Assembly: GCA_019694875.1 (NCBI GenBank)
Contig: JAIBBC010000003.1
Coordinates: 1,092,199-1,156,198 of the forward strand
Source: Cyclobacteriaceae bacterium
GTDB taxonomy: Bacteria; Bacteroidota; Bacteroidia; Cytophagales; Cyclobacteriaceae
Direction: 5' to 3'
Length of the DNA stretch: 64,000 nt
Part shown: positions 9,101 through 17,836 of the stretch, one piece after another
Layout: the number at the start of each line of letters is the position of its first letter
Numbering within the stretch: the first letter of the stretch is position 1
Translations under genes and position numbers: made by a program
Notes under the pieces: model-generated
Told to the model about the DNA's origin: nothing
Databases searched by the model: none
Seen by the model: only the letters and a program-made list of their open reading frames with translations

Positions 9101-11467
9101 GACTACAACGTAACACTACGGATTACTAATCGTTGCGGATTAGATGTACTGTTAAAACAAACAATCACAATTTCCGGTCCGCCTCCAAACCCGACCTTCT
9201 TACCACCCGGTCAGCAACCCACAATTTGTAACGGTCCGTTAACACTTCAGGCATTACCAGCCAATGATCCAACGCTAACGTACCTCTGGTCGACCGGAGA
9301 AACAACGTACTCGATCAATGTGAACCGGCCGCAGATTGTTTCATTAACCATCACGAACGCTGCAGGCTGTACATCGAACCGAAACTTGCTCATTGCTGAC
9401 AACCGACCGATCGTTGAGCTCGGACCGAACCAAAACATTTGTCAGAATACACCGGTGTCTCCGCTGGATGCACAAAATCCCGGAAGCAACTATGCATGGG
9501 CAATCAATGAAGTTCCATCGGGAACAACACAAACTCAGTCGGTGAGCACAGCAGCGGTTGGTGCATTTGAATATCGGGTTCAGGTAACTGATCCGGTTAC
9601 AACCTGTACCGTAAAGGATTCTGTAGTGTTTACGATCAATGCATCGCCTTCGTTTACCGCAGTTCCGAATACAATTGTCTGCGGAACATCAACAGGTCAA
9701 ATTCAGTTAACCATCACTGGGCCTGCAACCGGAACGTTCACCTATTCGGTAGACGGGTTAACTTCCGGCATCAGCCGGTCGAACATTGATCAGACTACAG
9801 GGCCGGTTGTACCGTCACCGATTACCGGACTCGTGGTTGATACCTATGTTATTCAAGTGTCCGATCAGATCTCGGGTTGCGCAACGACAACCAGCGTTGG
9901 CATTAACAGTACGTCTTTGACGATAACCAATCTCGTTGCGCAAACGCCTACGTGCGATCCGGTCGCATTGGAATTTGATGCCTCGGTTGCTTCAGGAACC
10001 TATCGCGTTATCAATTCAACAACGGGCGCAGTGGTAGTTCCGGTTACAGCATTTGCCAGCACACATGTTATCACACCACCTGTGGCCGTACCGGGAGATT
10101 ATATTGTAGAGATTCGTCAGGGTGCCTGCGTGAGCACGGCCCCTATTTCGGTAGTGTCCGATCCAAAGGTTACGGTTACACTTACTGCCGACCCGTGTGC
10201 TAATCCGGTTACCCTTACAGAAACAAGTGCACCTCCGGGATCAACGTATTCGTGGAGCGGGCCGGGTGTTGTTAATGTGAACAGTGCAAGTACAACGGCT
10301 AATGCCCCGCAAGGCATGCAAACCTTCAGCGTTACGGTTACCAGTGCCGGTCTTTGCCCGACAACACAAAGCATCGATGTTAATGTCAACAATAACGTTA
10401 CCGTTGACTTCACCCAAAGTGAAGCCTGCACAGACAACGTAACGCTTACGGCTACAACCGCGCCTCCGGGAAGTTATACCTATCGCTGGTACCGGAACGG
10501 AGTGGCCATCGTTGGCGGAGGCGGTCAAACCATTCAGGCAACGCTGGCGGATAACGGCATCGACTATCGCGTAGAAGTTGTTAATACAATTTCAGGCTGT
10601 GTAGTTACCTCTGCCACCAAAACAGTAAATGTCTTTGGATCAATTGCGGTTGTCATGGATCCAGTCAAACCATGTCAGGGAGATATATTCAGCATTGACG
10701 CTTTGATTGAACCAGCAACCCTGACGGGAGTTACCTACCGATGGTTTTTTGACGACTATGATAAACACATTGACGAAATTGTAATTGCAGGCCAAACGGG
10801 TGCCACCCTTACTGGTCTGACGAAAGAAGGAGTATACAGCGTAATCGCAATTACCTCAACCGGTTGTGAGAGTGAGAAAATTTCGGGTGAAATCCACTTT
10901 GCAGACAGCCCGGAAGGAAACCTGCCCGCGAAACGATATATCTGTAACCGTCCGGGAAATCGCGATTGCTCAAATCCGGAACCGAATACATGTGTATTCC
11001 AGCTGACAGCAGGCGATGGCATTTCATGGCAATGGTTCAAAGACGGAACGATGCTGAGCGGCCAGACCACTCAAACACTTACCATTACTGAACCGGGATT
11101 GTACTCCGTGGTGATCGTAAACTCTTTTGAATGTGAAACAACCGATCAAACACTGGTAGTAGAACAATGCGCACCGTTGATTGAAGTGCCGAATGCATTC
11201 CGTCCGGGAAGCGGTGTAGAGATCAACAAAACGTTTTCGGTCTTCCCGACTTTCGTTTCGGAAAAAGGATTCCAGGTTTTCATTTACAATCGCTGGGGCG
11301 AGATGGTGTATCAGTCTGCCGATCGCGACTTCAAATGGAACGGAACGTACAAAGGAAACGGCACGCTGCTGCCGGGCGGAACCTACACGTATGTAATGAA
11401 ATTCTTCGGTGATCTTACAACGGAAGGCGAACAGGAGCTCCGCGGAAGCGTGATGCTTTTGCGATAA
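6164..11467 (+). CDS. Giant T9SS-secreted surface protein with PKD domains and type B (CHU_C) sorting domain
   Basis: A 1767-residue secreted protein. A signal peptide (about residues 8-24) is followed by a propeller-like module starting NWYFGNTNRGIRF, then a PKD domain with VWDFGDGNTSSEWSP (about 425-440). Near residue 565 a second module of the same kind starts NIWYFGQNAGIDF, followed by a second PKD domain with FLWTFGDGFTADSANVEHTY. Ig-like repeats then run to a C-terminal sorting domain with VPNAFRPG, VFIYNRWGEMVYQS, FKWNGTYKGN and LPGGTYTYVM, the pattern of type B cargo. Such proteins are exported by the type IX system and attached to the surface or released, with roles in gliding or adhesion. 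The two halves of the N-terminal region are an internal duplication. It pairs with the divergent PorP/SprF gene. Substrate unknown. Confidence 0.9.
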   Translation: MSNSSMLRWIVLFLCLLAAVDGFSQQNYSRYNWYFGNTNRGIRFSRSTAQPSLVNNKVIPFGTGGSAVATNPINGDLLFYTDGSRVFDITHTQMPNGGGLTVQANANQPVAISGKPGSPNQYYIFTNTASFTTGGTIRVTTVNMSASGNEIFPEPPIGNVTTKNQLTGLTGRSEAMITVPHANGVDYWLITHENGQDNFTATLIDASGSFATSTLSPNVTGFPMSAANFSYHEATGKLAVSPQTDSRNVAILNFNNATGAITLDRLVLNSGVNSTTSQAIYDTEWSPTGRFLYISVHGEPGITANVVQFDMNAPAGTSLVSVLDIPVAQSYGLMIAPDTSIYHLYQATAGGSFLLGRLTDLDSVGIAVTHTTDAFGGAINFNGRQFPEFLPRSNNNLAVSFVSRGTCSNSPVSFFPTVTPAADSLVWDFGDGNTSSEWSPVHSYNNGGAFNVSVTAFLNGQTAIGNGTVNLTNFTLQLTMTQDTTACKCEFPPPVGQSCNSGPFKVTVKSTGGTAPLTFVWSNGDTGATLTPDSAGYYYVVVTDATGCSTYAGVNIREYDAVDQRANIWYFGQNAGIDFNKQPPVPITGPLNTPEGCSVICDRNGEVIFSTDGVRVYDKNDIEITTTLVGGVPTPIPIPPGIGGEQGSTQSALIMPVQGDETIFYIFTTQQVHGSNTYELRYSLYDLKLNNGNGGLIEYNKLLFTRSTERITGNGQWMIAHEYGNNSFRAYPISTTGIGNPVISSLGSDHLLTEELNGQGYMELTGNLLAVALSTSPSNNALEIFDFVDTTGVVTNFRSLNLNTTSGQVYGVEIAGNKILTTIKGTPNSFLREAYIDFQNNPVLIPPGPASGPIAGELGAIQRGPDGTIYVAVNGATSLATVNFNPDTLQLSSVTLGAFPLAGGTQSRLGLPNFVQQIFNGTPEPSMTITAFCGGTPTIFQGVGTDQIDEFLWTFGDGFTADSANVEHTYPIPPPGTTQDYNVTLRITNRCGLDVLLKQTITISGPPPNPTFLPPGQQPTICNGPLTLQALPANDPTLTYLWSTGETTYSINVNRPQIVSLTITNAAGCTSNRNLLIADNRPIVELGPNQNICQNTPVSPLDAQNPGSNYAWAINEVPSGTTQTQSVSTAAVGAFEYRVQVTDPVTTCTVKDSVVFTINASPSFTAVPNTIVCGTSTGQIQLTITGPATGTFTYSVDGLTSGISRSNIDQTTGPVVPSPITGLVVDTYVIQVSDQISGCATTTSVGINSTSLTITNLVAQTPTCDPVALEFDASVASGTYRVINSTTGAVVVPVTAFASTHVITPPVAVPGDYIVEIRQGACVSTAPISVVSDPKVTVTLTADPCANPVTLTETSAPPGSTYSWSGPGVVNVNSASTTANAPQGMQTFSVTVTSAGLCPTTQSIDVNVNNNVTVDFTQSEACTDNVTLTATTAPPGSYTYRWYRNGVAIVGGGGQTIQATLADNGIDYRVEVVNTISGCVVTSATKTVNVFGSIAVVMDPVKPCQGDIFSIDALIEPATLTGVTYRWFFDDYDKHIDEIVIAGQTGATLTGLTKEGVYSVIAITSTGCESEKISGEIHFADSPEGNLPAKRYICNRPGNRDCSNPEPNTCVFQLTAGDGISWQWFKDGTMLSGQTTQTLTITEPGLYSVVIVNSFECETTDQTLVVEQCAPLIEVPNAFRPGSGVEINKTFSVFPTFVSEKGFQVFIYNRWGEMVYQSADRDFKWNGTYKGNGTLLPGGTYTYVMKFFGDLTTEGEQELRGSVMLLR

Positions 11468-11530
11468 TTTGCCATAATTCTCATTGTTGAAGAACAATTG
11501 ATTTCGTTACTTGGGTGCTTACTCAGGTAT

Positions 11531-13147
11531 ATGCAAAAATCAATTGTTCTTTTCTTTTTGACGGTTTTCACCGTTGTTTCATCCCTCGCACAATCAAACA
11601 TCAGCATCGTTCCCCGGCCGGTTAAGCTCATAGCCTCAAAAGGGTCGCTCGATTTAAGCAAACGCGCAGCCGCGATTGAGCTGTCGGGCGCGGATGTTTC
11701 ACTCTCTATGTTTCTGGATGAATTCCTGAAATCAAAAGATGTGGAGGCGGGTCGTGATCCAAAAACAAAAGGGTATCCCGTTAGGCTAAGCATCGCGAAA
11801 ATCGACAGCCTGGGCGATGAAGGATATACGCTTTCCGTTTCCAAAAAAGGAATTACCATTCAGGCGAATACCGAAGCCGGATTGTTCTATGGTATTCAAA
11901 CGCTCGTTCAGCTGACTCCGCTGAAAGGAACAAAAATTCCATACGTGGAGATTACGGATTATCCCCGGTTTGCATATCGCGGACTTCACCTCGATGCATC
12001 CCGTCACATGTTTCCGGTTGAGTTTATCAAAAAGTATATCGACCTGATGGCCAAACATAAATTCAATCGCTTTCACTGGCACCTGACGGACGACCAAGGC
12101 TGGCGCATTGAAATAAAAAATTATCCGCAGTTGCAGACCATCGCAGCTTACCGCAATGAAACATTGATTGGTCATGCCGGAGAAAACCCGGAACGCTTCG
12201 ATGGAAAACGTTACGGAGGTTACTACACACAGGAAGAAGTTAAGGAAGTGATCGACTACGCTGCCGCACGATACATCACCATCGTTCCTGAAATTGAAAT
12301 GCCCGGCCATGCGCTCGCAGCCCTGTCGGCATATCCGCAACTCGGATGTGTGGGTGGTCCGTATGCAGCAGCAACCGAGTGGGGCGTATTCGATCCTGTG
12401 TTCTGCGCAGGCAAAGAAGAAACATTTATATTTCTTGAGACCGTGCTCGATGAGGTGATCGGCCTCTTTCCGGGAAAATACATTCATATCGGTGGCGATG
12501 AATGCCCGAAGACAAGCTGGAAGGCCTGCCCGAATTGCCAGAAGCGCATTAAAGCCGAGTCGCTGAAAGACGAGCACGAACTGCAGAGCTACTTCATTAA
12601 TCGCATCGAAAAATACGTAAACAGCAAAGGCAGGCAGATCATCGGCTGGGACGAAATCCTAGAAGGCGGTCTCGCGCCTAACGCAACGGTGATGAGCTGG
12701 CGCGGAGAAGAAGGCGGCATCGCAGCCGCTAAACAAAAGCACACCGTGATCATGACACCCGGCAACTGGTGTTACTTTGATCACTACCAGGATACCAGCA
12801 AAACCGAACCGCTCGCGATCGGTGGTTTAACACCGGTGCGGGAAGTTTATTCGTATGAGCCATTGCCACCCCAACTAGCCGCGGGTGAAAACAAATACAT
12901 CCTGGGTGCACAGGCCAACTTGTGGACTGAATACATCGGAACCCCGGAACATGCCGAATACATGGCGTATCCGCGGGCATGTGCACTGGCCGAAGTGGTG
13001 TGGAGTCCGAAACAGGGAAAAGACTACATTAACTTCCTTCAACGAATGGAAACGCATCTTCAGCGATTGAAAAAGTGGAACGTGAATTGCGCACAGCACC
13101 TTGTGAAAGAAATTGAATACCTTAAAAATCCACAGACAAAAAAATAA
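11531..13147 (+). CDS. Beta-N-acetylhexosaminidase, glycoside hydrolase family 20
   Basis: Releases terminal N-acetylhexosamine from chitin-, glycan- or peptidoglycan-derived oligosaccharides. The GH20 core is clear: RGLHLDASRHMFP, FNRFHWHLTDDQGWRIEIK, PEIEMPGHALAAL and the catalytic Asp-Glu pair in HIGGDEC (D323-E324), followed by WDEILEGG and the WTEYI segment. The ATG at 11531 is chosen because it opens directly with a signal peptide (MQKSIVLFFLTVF, cleavage after SLAQ); the frame stays open 11 codons further. It is therefore periplasmic or outer-membrane associated. Two small genes follow within 10 bp each, suggesting an operon, though neither is a glycan enzyme. Confidence 0.93.
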   Translation: MQKSIVLFFLTVFTVVSSLAQSNISIVPRPVKLIASKGSLDLSKRAAAIELSGADVSLSMFLDEFLKSKDVEAGRDPKTKGYPVRLSIAKIDSLGDEGYTLSVSKKGITIQANTEAGLFYGIQTLVQLTPLKGTKIPYVEITDYPRFAYRGLHLDASRHMFPVEFIKKYIDLMAKHKFNRFHWHLTDDQGWRIEIKNYPQLQTIAAYRNETLIGHAGENPERFDGKRYGGYYTQEEVKEVIDYAAARYITIVPEIEMPGHALAALSAYPQLGCVGGPYAAATEWGVFDPVFCAGKEETFIFLETVLDEVIGLFPGKYIHIGGDECPKTSWKACPNCQKRIKAESLKDEHELQSYFINRIEKYVNSKGRQIIGWDEILEGGLAPNATVMSWRGEEGGIAAAKQKHTVIMTPGNWCYFDHYQDTSKTEPLAIGGLTPVREVYSYEPLPPQLAAGENKYILGAQANLWTEYIGTPEHAEYMAYPRACALAEVVWSPKQGKDYINFLQRMETHLQRLKKWNVNCAQHLVKEIEYLKNPQTKK

Positions 13148-13154
13148 TCCCGTT

Positions 13155-13502
13155 ATGAAAACGATTGCCCGAATTTCAGTTGTCGCTATAGTAATGCTTG
13201 CGCTGATGAGCGCTCAACTCATCAAAACTCAAATCGTTGTCACCGTTCGCAACGAACTTGGTAACACCGAAGAAGGTGTTAAGGTGCAGCTGTATGAAAC
13301 CGAAGACGATTATAAAGCCGAGAAGAATGTAGCGTTTGAAGGTGTTACCGATAAGAAGGGCGTGGTACGATTTAAAGACGTAAAAGCCACCTCATATTTT
13401 TTACTGGCGCGCAAAGACGACAAAGATAATTTTGGCGGAGGTGAGCAAACCGGTAAGCTTGAGGAAGGTCGCATCAATAAAGTTACCGTAATCATCCAGT
13501 AA
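13155..13502 (+). CDS. Small secreted protein with a predicted Ig-like/CNA-B-like fold, unknown function
   Basis: 115 residues from the ATG at 13155, 8 bp after the hexosaminidase stop. The N-terminus is a hydrophobic export signal (about residues 5-20). The mature part reads like a small beta sandwich of the carboxypeptidase-regulatory or CNA-B type: VVTVRNELGNTEEGVKVQLY followed by GVTDKKGVVRFKDVKATSYFLLA, the usual alternation of a tunable strand and a 'TDKKG' turn. Small proteins of this kind are common in Bacteroidota envelopes. Function is not recognised. The frame is open upstream across the previous gene's end, but that is not a likely start. Confidence 0.7.
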   Translation: MKTIARISVVAIVMLALMSAQLIKTQIVVTVRNELGNTEEGVKVQLYETEDDYKAEKNVAFEGVTDKKGVVRFKDVKATSYFLLARKDDKDNFGGGEQTGKLEEGRINKVTVIIQ

Positions 13503-13506
13503 TCAC

Positions 13507-14049
13507 ATGCCCGCCAGTGACAGAATCGAAGGGTTGGGTGTATACGTTACCACGTACGAAGATGAAAAACCTTTTCTTGACAGGTTCTGTGAATTGCTGG
13601 GATCTGATCGTTGCTTTCACCGCGACCATCTGCCCGGACATATCACCGGCTCGGCATGGATTCTGAATAAAAGTCGCACGCACATATTGCTCGTTCACCA
13701 CGCCAAGCTGAACAAATGGCTGCAGCCGGGCGGTCATGCCGATGGTGAAGAAAATGTTTTGAGCGTTGCCATGCGGGAAGTCAATGAAGAAACAGGCCTC
13801 GTTCACTTTAAAGAACTGGTTCCCGGAATTTTTGATCTGGATATTCACACCATTCCGGCACGCGCAGATTTTCCGGAACACCTGCACTATGACGTTCGCT
13901 ATGCACTCATAGCTACCGATGATGAAAACGATATTGAAGTAAGCGAAGAATCACACGATGTAAAGTGGATTGCCCTGGCCGACATACCCGCGCTTTGCGG
14001 TAACAATACATCCATCCTGCGGATGATTGCCAAAACAAAAGCTATTTAG
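13507..14049 (+). CDS. Nudix hydrolase
   Basis: 180 residues with a complete Nudix box: GHADGEENVLSVAMREVNEE followed by TGL, matching G-x5-E-x7-REUxEExGU, with the metal-binding glutamates present. The preceding LLVHHAKLNKWLQPGG and following YDVRYALIA segments are typical of cytoplasmic Nudix enzymes that hydrolyse nucleoside diphosphate derivatives. The exact substrate cannot be told. It starts 4 bp after the upstream gene and its 3' end overlaps the convergent small membrane gene by 8 bp. Confidence 0.88.
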   Translation: MPASDRIEGLGVYVTTYEDEKPFLDRFCELLGSDRCFHRDHLPGHITGSAWILNKSRTHILLVHHAKLNKWLQPGGHADGEENVLSVAMREVNEETGLVHFKELVPGIFDLDIHTIPARADFPEHLHYDVRYALIATDDENDIEVSEESHDVKWIALADIPALCGNNTSILRMIAKTKAI

Positions 14050-14203
14050 AGCTCACCACCATCAGGCAAAACGCAATCACCACCATCCAGAACTTAATGC
14101 CGAGCAGTGCGGGAATGATCACAATCTCAAGCTGCATCAACACAGCCAGCAACACAAGCAATACGGCAATAATGCGGAGCGCTGAGCGCATTTTGTTATT
14201 CAT
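14042..14203 (-). CDS. Small hydrophobic membrane protein (53 residues)
   Basis: An ATG-to-TAG frame on the minus strand starting MNNKMRSALRIIAVLLVLLA. It has two hydrophobic stretches (about residues 10-33 and 37-51) broken by GIKFW, so it should span the membrane twice. Its 3' end overlaps the Nudix gene by 8 bp, convergent. Codon choice is that of a real gene: every codon in the hydrophobic parts is a common one and the frame has no rare interruptions. Function unknown. It could be chance coding, but it exactly fills the gap between two plus-strand genes. Confidence 0.6.
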   Translation of the reverse strand: MNNKMRSALRIIAVLLVLLAVLMQLEIVIIPALLGIKFWMVVIAFCLMVVSSK

Positions 14204-14251
14204 AGTGAGTACATTTACGACTCAAATATAATCCCCGTACAAAAAAATTCA

Positions 14252-15193
14252 ATGGCCGAAACCGGTGTCGATATTGCAAAAGCAGTTGAGTTGCTGACAC
14301 ACGATGAGCTCGTGGCCATTCCCACAGAAACCGTTTATGGTTTGGCCGGCAATGCGCTGAGCAGAACAGCAGTCACCAAAATATTTTCAGTGAAGAACAG
14401 GCCGCAGTTCGATCCGCTGATTGTTCACGTTCCCAACCTCGATAAGGCCAACGACTACGTTGCTGAAATTCCGGAACAGGCGAAGAAGCTTGCAGATAAA
14501 TTCTGGCCCGGACCGTTAACGCTGCTGCTGAAAAAGAAAAGCATCATTCCCGACCTGGTAACGGCCGGCCTCGATACGGTGGGTATCCGGTGTCCGGATC
14601 ATTCCTTAACACGACAGTTATTGCAAGCCTTGCCTTTTCCGCTGGCGGCACCCAGCGCAAACCCGTTTGGGTATGTAAGCCCTACAAAACCGGAGCATGT
14701 GAATGAGCAGCTCGGAACAAAAATTCAGTACATACTGGATGGCGGCCCCTGCCCGATTGGTATTGAATCAACCATTGTTGGATTTGAAGACAACGTTCCT
14801 GTTGTGTATCGCATGGGCGGATTGAGTCTGGAAGCGATCGAAGAAACCATCGGCAACGTAAAACTGATGACGCATTCAACATCCAACCCGAAAGCGCCCG
14901 GCCAGTTGAAAAGTCATTATGCGCCGGGCAAAAAAGTTATTCTTGGATCAATCGAAGAATTGCTTTCAAAACATCCGGATGCAGGAGTGCTGTCGTTCAG
15001 CAAAGACTATCGCGTAAAGAATCAGATCATCCTCTCCCCTTCCGGGAAACCGGAAGAAGCTGCCCAGCATTTATTTGAGTCGCTTCGTGCGTTCGACAAA
15101 ATGAATGTATCGGTAATCCTCACCGAACTTGTTCCGGATCAGGGTCTTGGCCGCGCCATCAACGACCGCCTGCGAAGAGCAGCCGCAGTTTGA
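14252..15193 (+). CDS. tsaC: L-threonylcarbamoyladenylate synthase (Sua5 type)
   Basis: Makes threonylcarbamoyl-AMP from threonine, bicarbonate and ATP, the first step of t6A at position 37 of ANN-decoding tRNAs. The N-terminal YrdC fold is evident: PTETVYGLAGNAL, IFSVKNRPQFDPLIVH, FWPGPLTLLL, TVGIRCPDH and PLAAPSANPFGYVSPT. After about residue 200 comes the Sua5 linker KAPGQLKSHYAP and the C-terminal Sua5 domain ending LGRAINDRLRRAA. At 313 residues it is the long Sua5 type rather than the short TsaC. The TrmO gene at 23214 methylates the product of the same modification, though the two are not linked in an operon. Confidence 0.93.
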   Translation: MAETGVDIAKAVELLTHDELVAIPTETVYGLAGNALSRTAVTKIFSVKNRPQFDPLIVHVPNLDKANDYVAEIPEQAKKLADKFWPGPLTLLLKKKSIIPDLVTAGLDTVGIRCPDHSLTRQLLQALPFPLAAPSANPFGYVSPTKPEHVNEQLGTKIQYILDGGPCPIGIESTIVGFEDNVPVVYRMGGLSLEAIEETIGNVKLMTHSTSNPKAPGQLKSHYAPGKKVILGSIEELLSKHPDAGVLSFSKDYRVKNQIILSPSGKPEEAAQHLFESLRAFDKMNVSVILTELVPDQGLGRAINDRLRRAAAV

Positions 15194-15209
15194 GTATATT
15201 TAGCCAGGA

Positions 15210-15246
15210 GTCATGCTGATCCCGACTTGTCGGGAGAAGCATCCCC
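15210..15246. repeat. Short palindromic repeat R3, copy 1
   Basis: Begins GTCATGCTGATCCCGAC and ends GGGAGAAGCATCCCC around the hairpin TCCCGAC-TT-GTCGGGA. Similarity with copy 3 extends about 30 bp further right (AGAGAAAATGATGC). It lies between two co-directional genes. Confidence 0.8.
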
Positions 15247-15300
15247 AATAGAGAAAATGATGCCAAGCAGACTGGCATAACGTAGAATAAAACTTACTGT

Positions 15301-16386
15301 ATGAAAAAAGTACTTGTGCTTACCGGTGGTGGCGATTGCCCCGGATTGAATGCGGTGATCCGCGCTGTTGCCAAACGTGCACGCAAAGAAAAGACGTGGG
15401 AAATCTATGGCAGCATTGAAGCGTTCAATGGCGTGTTAAATGAACCGCAGGAAATCGTTCGCCTCACCAGCAGCCGCACCAAAGGCATTCACGTGAAAGG
15501 CGGCACAATCCTAAAGACAACCAACAAATCGAACCCGATAAAATTTCCGGTAACGCAAAAAGATGGCACCGTAAAATTCGAAGACCGTTCAGATGAACTG
15601 GTGAAAAGACTGAAAGGGTTTGACGCTGTGATCAACATCGGTGGTGACGGCTCGCAAAAAATTTCAAAGGTGTTGTTCGATAAAGGTATTCCGATTATCG
15701 GGGTACCGAAAACAATCGACAACGACTTGTCCGCTACCGACATGACGTTCGGTTTTCAAACAGCTGTGCAGATTGCATCCGATGCGTTCGATAAACTGGT
15801 CACCACCGCAGAAAGCCATCACCGCGTAATGATTATGGAAGTGATGGGCCGCGATGCCGGCTGGATCGCCTTGCATACCGCCATTGCAGGCGGTGCCGAG
15901 ATTTGTCTGATTCCCGAGATTCCCTACGACATCAACAAGCTGGTGAAGAAAATCGAATCGCGCTACAAAAAAGGCCGCGGCTTTGTGAACATTGTTATTG
16001 CGGAGGGCGCCAAGCCGAAAGAAGGAAGCGTTACGTCATCGGCCGGAGAAAAAGGTTCGGAACACGTGCGTCTCGGAGGCGTTGCGTATCAGCTTTCAAA
16101 ACAGTTGAAAGATGCGGGCTGTCGTGCGGAAATCCGCGAAACCGTTTTGGGTCACGTACAACGGGGCGGAACACCTGTGGCGTTCGACCGCATCCTGGCT
16201 TCTTTGTTTGGAGTGAAAGCCATGGAACTTGCCATCAATGGCGAATTCGGGAAAATGGTGGCGTACAAAAACAACTCGATCACATACGTGTCGTTCGAGG
16301 AAGCCACCCGTCAGCAGAATGTGGTAAAAAAATCTTCATATCTCGTTCAGGCGGCAAAAGGTTTGGGCATTACGTTTGGCGACTAA
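15301..16386 (+). CDS. pfkA: 6-phosphofructokinase, group III type
   Basis: Phosphorylates fructose-6-phosphate in glycolysis. Motifs in order are LTGGGDCPGLN (residues 8-18), IGGDGSQKI, PKTIDNDL, FGFQTA, EVMGRDAGWIALHTAIAGG, the partial phosphate site and RGGTPVAFDR. 361 residues is the length of the compact bacterial enzymes. Two residues set phosphoryl donor: the glycine of GGDGS is the ATP-type residue, whereas the lysine of PKTIDND is the residue of pyrophosphate-type enzymes. This combination is known from group III enzymes that use ATP, so ATP is the more likely donor. It precedes pgk, with a repeat between them. Confidence 0.92.
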   Translation: MKKVLVLTGGGDCPGLNAVIRAVAKRARKEKTWEIYGSIEAFNGVLNEPQEIVRLTSSRTKGIHVKGGTILKTTNKSNPIKFPVTQKDGTVKFEDRSDELVKRLKGFDAVINIGGDGSQKISKVLFDKGIPIIGVPKTIDNDLSATDMTFGFQTAVQIASDAFDKLVTTAESHHRVMIMEVMGRDAGWIALHTAIAGGAEICLIPEIPYDINKLVKKIESRYKKGRGFVNIVIAEGAKPKEGSVTSSAGEKGSEHVRLGGVAYQLSKQLKDAGCRAEIRETVLGHVQRGGTPVAFDRILASLFGVKAMELAINGEFGKMVAYKNNSITYVSFEEATRQQNVVKKSSYLVQAAKGLGITFGD

Positions 16387-16401
16387 GCTTCTTTTCTCAC
16401 C

Positions 16402-16437
16402 GTCATGCTGATCCCGGCTTGTCGGGAGAAGCATCCC
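16402..16437. repeat. Short palindromic repeat R3, copy 2
   Basis: Same 36-bp core as copy 1 with a compensating change in the stem side (TCCCGGCTTGTCGGGA) and a divergent right flank. It sits between the phosphofructokinase and pgk genes. Confidence 0.8.
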
Positions 16438-16521
16438 GCGTAGAGAAACTAAACCTGACGAACCTCATTACACCATCAACCGAAAATTTCTAAATTGACT
16501 TCTTAATTATTCTATCTGTTC

Positions 16522-17706
16522 ATGAAAACGATCAACGATATTAACTTCGATTCCAGACGTGCATTAATCCGTGTAGATTTTAACGTACCCCTCGATAAGA
16601 GCTTTAACGTAACCGATGACAACCGCATCCAGGCTACCATCCCTACGCTCAAAAAGATTTTGAAAGATGGGGGAAGCTGTGTGCTGATGTCGCACCTCGG
16701 TCGCCCGAAAGACGGTCCCGAAGAAAAATATTCGTTGAAACACACCATCAAAAAAACAGAAGAGCTTTTAGGCGTGCCGGTAAAATTCGCCAGCGACTGC
16801 ATCAGCGAAGAAGCATTCAAAATGTCGAACGACCTCAAGCCCGGTGAAGTTTTATTACTCGAAAACCTGCGTTTCTATAAAGAAGAAGAAAAGGGCGATG
16901 TTGGCTTTGCACAAAAACTTGCACGCCACGGCCATGTTTATGTAAACGATGCATTCGGCACGGCACACCGCGCCCACGCATCCACAACTATTGTTGCACA
17001 GTTCTTCAAAGACAAATGTGCCGGCCTCGTGATGGCGGCTGAACTCGACAACGCGAAAAAAGTTCTTGAGAATGCCGAGAAGCCTTTCACCGCAATCATG
17101 GGCGGAGCAAAAATTTCCGACAAGATTTTGATCATTGAAAAAATGCTTGACGTAGTCGATAACCTGATCATCGGTGGCGGTATGGCCTACACATTCTTCA
17201 AGGCGCTGGGCGGAAACATCGGTAACTCATTGGTGGAAGCCGACAAGCTTGACCTCGCGAAAGAATTGATTCAGAAAGCAAAATCAAAAGGCGTTGAGCT
17301 GCATCTGCCGATCGATTCGATCATTGCCGATAAGTTCGATGCCAACGCGAACACCGATGTATCGAACAACAATGCCATTAAAGACGGCTGGATGGGACTC
17401 GACATCGGTCCGCAGGCAAGCCAGGTGTTCTCAAAAGTAATCGAAAGCTCAAAGACTATTTTGTGGAACGGCCCAATGGGCGTATTTGAAATGGAAAAGT
17501 TCGAGAAAGGAACGAAGACCGTTGCCGAAGCCGTAGTACGCGCTACCAAAAAAGGCGCATTCTCACTGATCGGTGGCGGTGACTCAGCCGCTGCAGTGGC
17601 CAAGTTCGGATTTGACAACGATGTGAGTTATGTATCTACCGGTGGTGGTGCCCTGCTGGAATATTTCGAAGGCAAAGTTCTGCCGGGCGTTAAGGCATTG
17701 GAATAA
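16522..17706 (+). CDS. pgk: Phosphoglycerate kinase
   Basis: Glycolytic transfer of phosphate from 1,3-bisphosphoglycerate to ADP. The N-terminal substrate domain has RVDFNVPLD and MSHLGRPK; further on are [28 protein letters not shown], the hinge and nucleotide region [31 protein letters not shown] and the C-terminal loop [10 protein letters not shown] with [13 protein letters not shown]. 394 residues is the usual bacterial length and no key residue is missing. It follows the phosphofructokinase gene by 135 bp, so two glycolytic genes are adjacent, but the gap with a repeat leaves open whether they share a transcript. Confidence 0.98.
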   Translation: MKTINDINFDSRRALIRVDFNVPLDKSFNVTDDNRIQATIPTLKKILKDGGSCVLMSHLGRPKDGPEEKYSLKHTIKKTEELLGVPVKFASDCISEEAFKMSNDLKPGEVLLLENLRFYKEEEKGDVGFAQKLARHGHVYVNDAFGTAHRAHASTTIVAQFFKDKCAGLVMAAELDNAKKVLENAEKPFTAIMGGAKISDKILIIEKMLDVVDNLIIGGGMAYTFFKALGGNIGNSLVEADKLDLAKELIQKAKSKGVELHLPIDSIIADKFDANANTDVSNNNAIKDGWMGLDIGPQASQVFSKVIESSKTILWNGPMGVFEMEKFEKGTKTVAEAVVRATKKGAFSLIGGGDSAAAVAKFGFDNDVSYVSTGGGALLEYFEGKVLPGVKALE

Positions 17707-17779
17707 CGTTATCGGGATTTCAGTTAACCAGCTGAAAAGACAGCGAACTAAGTACTTGTATTTCAGGCAGGTGAATGAT

Positions 17780-17787
17780 TATATTTG
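17780..17787 (+). promoter_or_regulatory. Candidate promoter of the RRM gene
   Basis: TATATTTG is an exact TAnnTTTG -7 element. A TTG lies about 22 bp upstream at the -33 distance. The predicted 5' untranslated region is about 45 bp long. Confidence 0.45.
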
Positions 17788-17836
17788 TTTAGGCTCCCGA
17801 AAGCCCTAAACCCAATACTTAATTCCCCCTGTCGCC

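Noticed and set aside
11786-12577. A 263-codon frame antisense to the GH20 gene
   Set aside because: The opposite strand encodes an intact enzyme with all catalytic motifs; the antisense translation has no recognisable domain.
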